DNA of 64,000 nucleotides from contig NZ_LMFR01000004.1 in NCBI RefSeq assembly GCF_001426925.1, forward strand, positions 1-64,000, read 5' to 3'. Below, in pieces: positions 46,354-53,960 of the stretch; the first letter of the stretch is position 1; each line of letters starts with the position of its first letter. A program made the position numbers and the translations under genes. The notes beneath the pieces were generated by a model. The model searched no databases. It was not told where the DNA came from and saw only the letters and a program-made list of their open reading frames with translations. This DNA comes from Microbacterium sp. Root53. Lineage in GTDB: Bacteria > Actinomycetota > Actinomycetes > Actinomycetales > Microbacteriaceae.

Positions 46354-49300
46354 TCAGGCGCCGAGCGGGATCGCCGCGTCGCCGGGCGCGACGTCGGCGG
46401 CGCGGTGGGAGACCAGCAGCACGATGCGGTCCTCGGTCGCGCGGCGGACGTCCGCCATCACGGCGGCGGCGGTCGGGGCGTCGAGGTGGGCCGTCGGCTC
46501 GTCCAGCAGGATGACGTCCGCGCGCGTCAGCAGGGTGCGCGCGATCGCGAGGCGCTGACGCTCGCCGCCCGAGAGCGCCGCGCCGCAGGGGCCGACCCGG
46601 GTGTCGAGCCCCTCGGGGAGCCGGCGCAGCAGCGCGCCCAGTCCCGAGCGCTCCAGCACGGCGCGCATCTCGCCGTCCGTGGGAGCGTCGTCCCGGCCGC
46701 GCGCGAGGAGGAGGTTGGCGCGCAGCGTCGAGTCGAACACGTACGCGTCCTGCGGGCACCACGCCACCCGCTCGCGCCAGGCCGCCAGGTCGAGCTCCGT
46801 GAGCGGCACGCCGTCGATCCGCACGGCGCCCGCCGCAGCGGGCAGCGCGCCCATCACGACCGACAGCAGGGTGGACTTGCCGGAGCCGCTCGGGCCGCCG
46901 ACCGCGAGCCACTGGCCCGTGCGCACCGCGCCGTCGATTGGCGCGAAGACCGGCGCGGCGGCGCCCGGGTAGCGGGCGGCGACGCCGTCCAGCCGGAGCT
47001 CCCACACCGGCGAGGCCGGAGTCGCGGTGCCGGTCGAGACCGGCGCGGGCTCTGCGAGCACGGGCGCGAGGCGGTGGCGCACTTCGGTGAGGGCGGGCAG
47101 CCGGTGGGCGGCCGCGACGAGGTCGGTCAGCGGCTCGGCCGCCGCGAGCGACAGCAGCGCGATCACGCACGCGAGCTCGGCCGGAGCCCCCGGCGCCCAG
47201 ACCGGGACGAGGAACGCGAGCGCCGAGCACGCCAGCACCACCGCCGCGGTGCCAGCGCCGGATGCCCAGGCCACGCGGCGCTCGGCGTCCGCCAGGCGCG
47301 CGTCGGCCTCGGCCAGCACGCTCAGCGCCGCGTCGGCGGCCGCGTTCGCGCGCAGGTCGTCCGCGGCCGCGGCGAGCGAGGCCGTCCCGCGCACGAGCGC
47401 GGACCGTTCCCGGATGCGTGCCCGCTGTGCCGCGCGCGACGTGGTGATCGCCAGCAGGGAGCCGATCGCGACCGCGGAGACGACGACGAGCAGCACCCGT
47501 CCCGCCACCTCGGGGAGCACGAGCGCGGCCGTGACGCCGATGCCGGCCACCGTGAGCACGCCCGAAGCCAGCGGAGGGATGACGCGGGGCAGCAGGTCGC
47601 GCAGCTCGCCCGAGAGCGTCACGAGGTAGTCGACGGGGGAGCCGCCCTCCAGCAGGCGGCGGGATCCCGCGCCCCGTGCCGCGATCGCCCGCCAGAGCCG
47701 CAGGCGCAGCGCATCGACCACGCGGAACGCCGCCTCATGCGTCGCGAGCCGCTCCGCGTAGCGCGCGACCGACCGGCCGATGCCGAAGAAGCGCACCCCG
47801 ACGATCGCCACGAGGAGGTACATGATGTGCTCCTCGACGCTCGCCCGCACGATCAGCCATCCCGATACGGCGCTCAGCGCCAGGCCGAGCGCGACCGCGG
47901 CGAATGCGAGCGCGATCCCGGCGACCCAGGGGCGGGCGGGGGAGGCGGGGGCAGGCGCCGTGGGCGCCACCGCCGTGGGGCGCTTCGGCTCGTTTCGTCT
48001 CCGCTCGCTGGCGCTCGCTCCGCTCGACGACCGGGGCGCGGGGCCGGACGAACCCCCGGCGCCGCCGACCTCGATGCGCGTCCCGGCGAGCGCGAGGGTC
48101 TCGGGCTCGTGGGCAGCGAGCACGACCGTGGCGCGCTCGGCGCGCGCGAGGATCGCAGCGCGGACGCGATCGGCCGACGTGCGGTCCAGGTGCGCGGTCG
48201 GCTCGTCGAGCACGAGCAGCGGCGCGCCCTGGTCGACGCGCGCCAGCGCCCGCGCGACCGCGAGGCGGCGCAGCTCGCCCGGGCTGAGTTCGGCGACCTG
48301 CGCGTCCGCGACGTGCTTCAGGCCCAGCTCCGCGAGCGCGGCGGCGGGATCCGCCGCACCGTGAAGCGCGAGCTCCTCGCGCGGGGTCGCGGCGAACGCC
48401 CGGGGCGCCTGCGCGGCGTAGGCCACGCCATCCGGGGCGACGCCGCGGATCGTCCCCGACACGTCGGCGTCGGCGGGCAGGACGCCCGCGAGCGCCGCGA
48501 GCAGCGTCGACTTGCCCGCGCCGCTCGGGCCCGTGACCGCCACGATCCCCGCGACGTCCGCGTCGAGGCCGTCGACCGTGGGCGTCTCCCGGCCCGCGTA
48601 TCGCACGGTGAGGTCGCGGAGGGAGAGTCGTCCCGCGGGGGAGGCACCGCGGACGTCCGCGCGCCGCGGACGGGCGAGGATCCCGCGCACGCGCTGCAGC
48701 GCCGACAGGCCGTCCTGCGACGCGTGGAACGCGGTGCCCACGTCGCGCAGCACCGCGTAGCACTCGGGCGCGAGGATCAGCACGAGCAGGGCGGCCTCGA
48801 GCCCGACGGAGCCCTGCATGAGCCGCAGCCCGAGGAACACGGCGACCACGGCGACCGAGATGGTCGCGATCAGTTCGAGCGCGAGCGACGAGAGGAACGC
48901 CCACCGCAGGGTCTCCTGGGTGCGGGCACGGTACGCGCGCTGGATGCCGTCGAGCGCCCGGGACTGCTCGTCGACCCGGTTCAGGCCGACCAGCACCGGC
49001 AGGCCGCGCGCGAGCTCGGTGAGGTGGTCGGCCAGCCGCGCGAGCGCGCCGAGCGCCTCGTCGGTGCGGGCCTGCGTGTGCCGCCCGATCAGCACCATGA
49101 AGAACGGGACGAGGGGCACGGTCACGACCACGACGAGCGCGCTGACCCAGTCCGCGCCCAGGATGCGCAGCCCCACCACGGCCGGCACGACGACCGCCGC
49201 GATCATCGCCGGCAGGCTGCGCACGTAATAGTCGTCCAGGTCCTCCAGCCCGTCGGTGGCCAGCACGGCTACCGAGCCGTCGCGCCCCGCGTCGCCGTCG

Positions 49301-49734
49301 GCGATCCGGCGCCACAGTCGCGAGCGGAGCGTGCTCTTCACCGTGATCGCGAGCCGCCGGGCGACCGCGTCGACCGCCCATCCGGAGCCGGCGCGCAGGA
49401 CGGCTCCGAGCGCGCCCAGCAGGACGATGGACCGCCCGTCGAGCGTCCCGGCCTGCAGCCCCGCGACGCCCGCGGCAACGGCACCGGCGACCAGCACGAG
49501 CCCGAGCGCACGCAGCGCCGCGAGCAGGCCGAGGGCGAGGATCGCGCCCGGCCCGACCGGGCCGAGCTCGGGGCGCTGCGCGGGCGCCTTCGGGCGCGCG
49601 GCCTCGAGGAGCCAGGGGTCGAGGTCGCGGGGAGGCTCGGTCGGTTTCGACTCCCTCGCTTCGCTCGGTCGCTCAACCACCACAGTGGTGCTGGTTGAGC
49701 GAGCGAAGCGAGTCGAAACCCCTGAAGCGGTCAC
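46354..49734 (-). CDS. cydDC: fused CydDC ABC exporter for cytochrome bd assembly
   Basis: One 1126-residue ORF holds both halves of the cysteine/glutathione-type exporter needed for cytochrome bd. The CydD half (about 40-560) has six helices, Walker A G-P-S-G-A-G-K-S-T, a degenerate signature L-S-P-G-E-L-R-R and D-E-P-T-A-H. The CydC half (about 600-1120) has G-P-S-G-S-G-K-S-T, L-S-G-G-E-R-Q-R and D-E-P-T-A-H-L-D. The linker near 560-590 (R-S-S-S-G-A-S-A-S-E-R-R-R-N-E-P-K-R) and residues 5-32 are translations of the dispersed GTTTCGACTC repeat. GTG 49734 is in the right place after cydB, but a start beyond the repeat is possible. Confidence 0.85.
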   Translation of the reverse strand: MTASGVSTRFARSTSTTVVVERPSEARESKPTEPPRDLDPWLLEAARPKAPAQRPELGPVGPGAILALGLLAALRALGLVLVAGAVAAGVAGLQAGTLDGRSIVLLGALGAVLRAGSGWAVDAVARRLAITVKSTLRSRLWRRIADGDAGRDGSVAVLATDGLEDLDDYYVRSLPAMIAAVVVPAVVGLRILGADWVSALVVVVTVPLVPFFMVLIGRHTQARTDEALGALARLADHLTELARGLPVLVGLNRVDEQSRALDGIQRAYRARTQETLRWAFLSSLALELIATISVAVVAVFLGLRLMQGSVGLEAALLVLILAPECYAVLRDVGTAFHASQDGLSALQRVRGILARPRRADVRGASPAGRLSLRDLTVRYAGRETPTVDGLDADVAGIVAVTGPSGAGKSTLLAALAGVLPADADVSGTIRGVAPDGVAYAAQAPRAFAATPREELALHGAADPAAALAELGLKHVADAQVAELSPGELRRLAVARALARVDQGAPLLVLDEPTAHLDRTSADRVRAAILARAERATVVLAAHEPETLALAGTRIEVGGAGGSSGPAPRSSSGASASERRRNEPKRPTAVAPTAPAPASPARPWVAGIALAFAAVALGLALSAVSGWLIVRASVEEHIMYLLVAIVGVRFFGIGRSVARYAERLATHEAAFRVVDALRLRLWRAIAARGAGSRRLLEGGSPVDYLVTLSGELRDLLPRVIPPLASGVLTVAGIGVTAALVLPEVAGRVLLVVVSAVAIGSLLAITTSRAAQRARIRERSALVRGTASLAAAADDLRANAAADAALSVLAEADARLADAERRVAWASGAGTAAVVLACSALAFLVPVWAPGAPAELACVIALLSLAAAEPLTDLVAAAHRLPALTEVRHRLAPVLAEPAPVSTGTATPASPVWELRLDGVAARYPGAAAPVFAPIDGAVRTGQWLAVGGPSGSGKSTLLSVVMGALPAAAGAVRIDGVPLTELDLAAWRERVAWCPQDAYVFDSTLRANLLLARGRDDAPTDGEMRAVLERSGLGALLRRLPEGLDTRVGPCGAALSGGERQRLAIARTLLTRADVILLDEPTAHLDAPTAAAVMADVRRATEDRIVLLVSHRAADVAPGDAAIPLGA
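47988..48033. repeat. GTTTCGACTC repeat inside the cydDC linker
   Basis: A unit of the dispersed family (CGTCTCCGCTCGCTGGCGCT...CTCGACGACCGG) lies in frame between the CydD and CydC halves. Confidence 0.8.
49640..49722. repeat. GTTTCGACTC palindrome at the 5-prime end of cydDC
   Basis: GGTTTCGACTC...GGTCGCTCAACCACCAC pairs with GTGGTGCTGGTTGAGC...GAGTCGAAACC around a single base, giving a stem of more than 30 pairs with small mismatches. It lies just inside the annotated cydDC start, so it could hinder translation or attenuate expression. Confidence 0.85.
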
Positions 49735-49739
49735 CGGCG

Positions 49740-50795
49740 TCAGTCCTTCGCCCGGAGGATGGCGGGCACGAAGCCGTGGGCGTCGGGGATGGCGCCCGGA
49801 GTGATGCGTCTGCGGAAGATCCAGTAGGACCACGCCTGGTACGCGATCACGAGCGGCAGTCCGAAGGCCGCGACGACCGTCATGACCGTGAGCGTGTAGG
49901 TGCCGCTCGCGGCGTTCCACACCGTGAGGCTGTGCGCGGGGTCGAGCGTGGAGGGCAGGACGTTCGGGAACATGGCCGCGAAGATCGCGCCCGCGCCGCC
50001 GACCAGGAAGGTCGCGAAGCCGACGAACGCGAGGCGCTCGCGCCGCCCCCGGGCGCTGATCCAGCCGATCGCCGCGCCCGCGACGGCCAGCGCGACGAGC
50101 GACCACGACAGCGCCGTCCCGCCCTGCGCGAACTGCACCCACAGGGCCCACACGGCGGCGGGGGCCAGGCACAGCGGGGCCCATGTCGCGGCGAATCGGC
50201 CGGCGCGCTCGCGCACCGGCCCGTCGCTCTTCAGCGCCAGGAACGTCGCGCCGTGCACGAGCGCGAACCCGACGACCGCGAGCCCGCCGATGACCGCCGG
50301 GGGCGTCAGCCACACGAACGGGTGCCCGACCCGGTCGCCGTTGGCGTCGATCGGCAGGCCCGTCGACGTGATCGCGAGCGCGGCGCCGATGCAGAACGCG
50401 ACCACGAGCGATCCGACGCCCAGGGCCCACGTCCAGAACGCCGCCCAGCGCGGATCCGCCATCTTGCCGCGGTACTCGATGCTCACGGCACGCGCGATGA
50501 GCGCCAGCAGCGTGATCGTGAGCGGCACGTAGAGCGCCGAGAACAGCGAGGCGTACCACATCGGGAACGCCGCGAAGAGGGCGGCGCCGGCCGTGATCAG
50601 CCACACCTCGTTGCCGTCCCAGACCGGGCCGATCGTGTTGAGCATCACGCGGCGGTCGTTCTCCTTCGCGGCGCGGTCGCCCCGGGCGCTGAGGAGCATG
50701 TGCATGCCGACCCCGAGGTCGAAGCCCTCGAGCAGCAGGAAGCCGATCCAGAGCACGGCGATCGCGACGAACCAGACGATGGGGAGGGTCTCCAT
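49740..50795 (-). CDS. cydB: cytochrome bd quinol oxidase subunit II
   Basis: A 351-residue membrane protein with nine or so helices. Features are V-L-W-I-G-F-L-L-L-E-G-F-D-L-G-V-G near residue 15, N-T-I-G-P-V-W-D-G-N-E-V-W-L near 52, and a final R-R-I-T-P-G-A-I-P tail. It stabilises the haem-bearing subunit I in the plasma membrane. It begins 18 bases after cydA, and the cydDC start is six bases from its stop. Length is typical. Confidence 0.95.
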   Translation of the reverse strand: METLPIVWFVAIAVLWIGFLLLEGFDLGVGMHMLLSARGDRAAKENDRRVMLNTIGPVWDGNEVWLITAGAALFAAFPMWYASLFSALYVPLTITLLALIARAVSIEYRGKMADPRWAAFWTWALGVGSLVVAFCIGAALAITSTGLPIDANGDRVGHPFVWLTPPAVIGGLAVVGFALVHGATFLALKSDGPVRERAGRFAATWAPLCLAPAAVWALWVQFAQGGTALSWSLVALAVAGAAIGWISARGRRERLAFVGFATFLVGGAGAIFAAMFPNVLPSTLDPAHSLTVWNAASGTYTLTVMTVVAAFGLPLVIAYQAWSYWIFRRRITPGAIPDAHGFVPAILRAKD

Positions 50796-50812
50796 GGCGC
50801 TGTCCTTCGGTC

Positions 50813-52399
50813 TCAGTAGGCGAACGCGAGCACGTCGTCGCGCTTGTCCGGGTCGTCGTCGCCGGGGGCGTCCGCGTCGTGCCGGTGCGCCAGCTCGGGC
50901 ATCGCGCTCACGGTGCCGCCGCGCACGTACTTCACGAGCAGGAACACCTCGATCACGAGCAGCACGGCGTAGATCGCGGTGAGCGAGATGACCGAGAACA
51001 GCAGCTCGCCGACCGTGGCCCCCGGCGAGACCGCGGCGGCCGTGAACATGAACACGCCGTCGATGCCGCTCGGGTCGGGGTTCGGCGCCACGACGAACGG
51101 CTGCCGTCCCATCTCGGTGAAGATCCAGCCCGCGATGTTCGCGGCGAACGGGGCCGTGATGCCGAGCACGGCGAGGCGCATGATCCAGATCGACCGCGGC
51201 ACGGTGCCCTTGCGCGTGAGCCAGAGCGCCACGACCGCCGCTCCGGCCGGGATCGCGCCCAGGCCGATCATGAGGCGGAAGCCCCAGTAGGTGATCCACA
51301 TCACGGGCACGTACGTGATCTCGGCGCCCGCGCGCTCGCCGTAGAGGGCGTCGTCGGGCAGCGTGGCGCCGTACGCGTCGACATACTGCGGCTCGAGGTC
51401 GTGGATGCCGGGCATCTCGGCGCCGAAGTCGCCCTTGGCGAGCCAGCCGAGCACGCCCGGCACCTCGACCAGCGTGACCACCGAGTCGCAGTCGGTCGCC
51501 CCGGGGTCGCCGATCGACAACACCGAGAACGACGACCCCGTGTGGCAGGCGGCCTCCGCGGCGGCCATCTTCATGGGCTGCTGCTCGTACATGAGCTTGC
51601 CCTGGATGTCGCCGGTCCCCGCGACGGCGAGGAAGCCCACGACCGCGGCGACCGCGCCGATGCGCAGCGAGCGGAGCCACACGCCGTGGTCCTTCTCGTC
51701 GCGGCCGGCGACATCCGGGTGGGAGCCGACGACCACGCGCCCGGAGGCGTCCACCGTGTCGATGCCGTCGGCGCGCCGGCGCCACAGGTGGTGCCAGCTG
51801 ATGCCGAGCAGGAACATGCCCGCGACCATGACGGCGCCCGCGATCGCGTGCGAGAACGCGGCGATCGCCGTGTTGTTGGTGAGCACCGCCCAGATGTCCG
51901 TCATGACGGGCCGCCCGTCCGGTCCGAGCTCGACGCCCACCGGGTGCTGCATCCAGGAGTTGGCGACGATGATGAAGTACGCCGAGACCCAGCTCGCCAT
52001 GGCCGCCAGCCACAGCGCCGCCAGGTGCACGCCCTTGCGCAGGCGGCCCCAGCCGAAGATCCAGACGCCGAGGAAGGTCGACTCGACGAAGAAGGCGAGC
52101 AGGCCCTCGAGCGCGAGCGGGGCGCCGAACACGTCGCCGACGAAGCGGGAGTACTCGCTCCAGGCCATGCCGAACTGGAACTCCTGCACCAGGCCGGTCG
52201 CGACGCCGACGATGAAGTTGATCAGGTAGAGCTTTCCCCAGAACTTCGTCATGCGCAGCCAGCGCTCGTCGCCCGTGCGCACCCACGCGGTCTGCAGGAT
52301 CGCGACCGCCGGGCCCAGGCCGAGCGTGAGCGGCACCATGAGGAAGTGGTAGACGGTCGTGATGCCGAACTGCCAGCGGGCGATGTCGAGGGGGTCCAC
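50813..52399 (-). CDS. cydA: cytochrome bd quinol oxidase subunit I
   Basis: A 528-residue protein: D-I-A-R-W-Q-F-G-I-T-T-V-Y-H-F at the N-terminus with the haem His, F-V-E-S-T-F-L-G-V-W near 97, and N-S-W-M-Q-H-P-V-G near 148. G-I-H-D-L-E-P and the quinol loop follow, and G-R-Q-P-F-V-V lies near 390. Subunit I holds haems b558, b595 and d and reduces oxygen with high affinity. GTG start. It is the first gene of cydA-cydB-cydDC, reading away from the BlaI operators. Confidence 0.95.
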   Translation of the reverse strand: MDPLDIARWQFGITTVYHFLMVPLTLGLGPAVAILQTAWVRTGDERWLRMTKFWGKLYLINFIVGVATGLVQEFQFGMAWSEYSRFVGDVFGAPLALEGLLAFFVESTFLGVWIFGWGRLRKGVHLAALWLAAMASWVSAYFIIVANSWMQHPVGVELGPDGRPVMTDIWAVLTNNTAIAAFSHAIAGAVMVAGMFLLGISWHHLWRRRADGIDTVDASGRVVVGSHPDVAGRDEKDHGVWLRSLRIGAVAAVVGFLAVAGTGDIQGKLMYEQQPMKMAAAEAACHTGSSFSVLSIGDPGATDCDSVVTLVEVPGVLGWLAKGDFGAEMPGIHDLEPQYVDAYGATLPDDALYGERAGAEITYVPVMWITYWGFRLMIGLGAIPAGAAVVALWLTRKGTVPRSIWIMRLAVLGITAPFAANIAGWIFTEMGRQPFVVAPNPDPSGIDGVFMFTAAAVSPGATVGELLFSVISLTAIYAVLLVIEVFLLVKYVRGGTVSAMPELAHRHDADAPGDDDPDKRDDVLAFAY

Positions 52400-52407
52400 G
52401 TGAGGGA

Positions 52408-52476
52408 TTCTACGAGTCGTAGAAGTAGTTCTACAGGGGATCGAATTATTTCTCCTCGACGTCGAAGTAGTTCTAC
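52408..52476. promoter_or_regulatory. triple BlaI-type operator between cydA and blaI
   Basis: Three related dyads lie in the 134-base gap: TTCTACGAGTCGTAGAA (52408-52424, perfect), GTAGAAGTAGTTCTAC (52419-52434, perfect arms, overlapping the first), and GTCGAAGTAGTTCTAC (52461-52476, one mismatch). The TAC/GTA core is close to known BlaI/MecI boxes. They can control both divergent units. Confidence 0.75.
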
Positions 52477-52533
52477 GCGCCTGCGAACTCGCGTACCCTG
52501 GAGGCAGAGGGATGCGCGCGGAGGAGGTGCAGG

Positions 52534-52896
52534 ATGGGCAGTCTGGGTGAACTGGAGCGCTCCGTGATGGACGTGCTGTGGGATGCCGACGAGGTCGCGC
52601 TCACCGCATACGACGTGCAGGAGCACCTGGAGCGCGAGCAGGGCCGCCAGCTCGCGGCGACGACCCTGCTGACCGTGCTGTCGCGCCTCGAGAAGAAGGG
52701 CTTCGTCGCGTCCGACCGCTCGGCCCGGCCGCACCGCTATCGGGCGACCGCGAGCCGCGTCGACCACGTCGCGGAGCTCATGCACGAGGTGCTCGGCGAC
52801 GCGGGCGACCGCAGCGCCGTGCTCGCCCGGTTCGTGGGCGGCGTGTCCGCCGAGGACGCCGAGGTGCTGCGCCGTCTCCTCGCCGGCGCCGCCTGA
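52534..52896 (+). CDS. blaI: BlaI/MecI-family repressor
   Basis: The 120-residue winged-helix protein reads G-E-L-E-R-S-V-M-D-V-L-W-D near the start, A-A-T-T-L-L-T-V-L-S-R-L-E-K-K-G as recognition helix near 45, and E-D-A-E-V-L-R-R-L-L at the end. BlaI proteins repress until cleaved through an M56 sensor. Here it precedes such a sensor by 24 bases and is divergent from cytochrome bd genes, so respiration is a likely target. GGAGGAGG lies before ATG. Confidence 0.9.
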   Translation: MGSLGELERSVMDVLWDADEVALTAYDVQEHLEREQGRQLAATTLLTVLSRLEKKGFVASDRSARPHRYRATASRVDHVAELMHEVLGDAGDRSAVLARFVGGVSAEDAEVLRRLLAGAA

Positions 52897-52920
52897 CGCC
52901 ATGCGCCCCGCTCGGGTCCG

Positions 52921-53679
52921 ATGACGCTGGCCGAGCTCGCCGCGGCCGCGGCGCTGATCCTCGTCGCCGTGCTGCTCGCGTGGCCGGTGCCGATCCTGCT
53001 GTCGCGCGCCGCCTGGCCGGCGCGCGCGCCCGGATGGGCCCTGCTGCTGTGGCAGCTGATCGCCGTCGCGGGCGGCTTCTCGATGATCGGCGCGCTGTGG
53101 CTCGTCGGCCTCGCCCTGCTGCCGCAGTGGCCTCTGCTCGCCGCACTTCCCGCGGCCGCGCTCGCCGCGTACCTCCTGGTGCACCTCGGCATCACGATCG
53201 TGCAGTTCGAGCGGCAGCGCCGCCGCCACCTGGCGCTCCTGCAGCTGCTGTCCGCGCCCCATCCGACCCATGCCCGCACGCGCGTGCTCGACGACGCCGC
53301 CCCGGTCGCCTACTGCCTGCCGCGCGGCATCGGGTCGGTGACCGTCCTGTCGCAGGGGCTGCTCGACGGCCTCGATCAGGATGAGCTCGCGGCCGTGATC
53401 GCGCACGAGCGCGCGCACGTGGAGCAGCGTCACGAGGTGCTGCTGGTCGCCTTCAAGGCCTGGCGCGACGCGCTGCCGTGGTTCCCCATCGCGGCGCGCG
53501 CCGAGAGCGAGGTCGCCGCGCTCGTCGAGATGCGCGCCGACGACAGCGCGCGCCGCACGACGCGCGACGAGGTGCTCGCGCGCGCCATCCTGCGCGTCGC
53601 CGGCCCCGCGGGCCCGGCCGAGCACGCCTCGTCGCGCCGCGACCGCCACCGTGACCGCTTCCTGCGGCTGTCTTTCTAG
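52921..53679 (+). CDS. M56-family membrane metallopeptidase
   Basis: The 252-residue product has three membrane segments in the first 105 residues, then the zinc motif A-V-I-A-H-E-R-A-H (HExxH) near 164 and E-M-R-A-D-D near 205 as the third ligand. It is a BlaR1-like sensor-protease without the extracellular penicillin-binding domain, as in many actinobacterial M56 proteins. It is presumed to inactivate BlaI upon an unknown signal. The 3-prime end is followed by a repeat-rich spacer. Confidence 0.88.
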   Translation: MTLAELAAAAALILVAVLLAWPVPILLSRAAWPARAPGWALLLWQLIAVAGGFSMIGALWLVGLALLPQWPLLAALPAAALAAYLLVHLGITIVQFERQRRRHLALLQLLSAPHPTHARTRVLDDAAPVAYCLPRGIGSVTVLSQGLLDGLDQDELAAVIAHERAHVEQRHEVLLVAFKAWRDALPWFPIAARAESEVAALVEMRADDSARRTTRDEVLARAILRVAGPAGPAEHASSRRDRHRDRFLRLSF

Positions 53680-53680
53680 G

Positions 53681-53734
53681 AGCGTCTCGCACGCTCGCGC
53701 CGACGCTCCGCGCCGGACACTCGCGAGCGAGGAA
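53681..53734. repeat. 54-base dispersed repeat, copy 2
   Basis: Matches 16953-17006 at all but one base. Here it starts right after the M56 gene stop. Confidence 0.85.
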
Positions 53735-53791
53735 CGTCGCTTCGCGCCGTTCGGCAGCGCTTCGCGCTGCGGTGTTCGCTTCGCTCAACGC

Positions 53792-53921
53792 TCGCTTCGC
53801 TCGCACGACGGTAGAGCTGGGCGTTGCTCTCGGTCGCTTCGCTCGCACGACGGTAGAGCTGGCGGCTTCCTCTCGGTCGTTGAGCGGAGGCGACGGAGGA
53901 GCCGGAGTCGAAACGGGTCGA
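53792..53921. repeat. direct repeats and GTTTCGACTC unit
   Basis: A 29-base unit (TCGCTTCGCTCGCACGACGG then TAGAGCTGG) occurs at 53792-53820 and 53834-53862. It is followed at 53877-53921 by a GGTCGTTGAGCGGAGGCGAC...GAGTCGAAAC unit. No gene lies in this spacer. Confidence 0.8.
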
Positions 53922-53960
53922 AGCCTGCCGGGCGACCCGTCGGGATAGGGTGGCGACACG

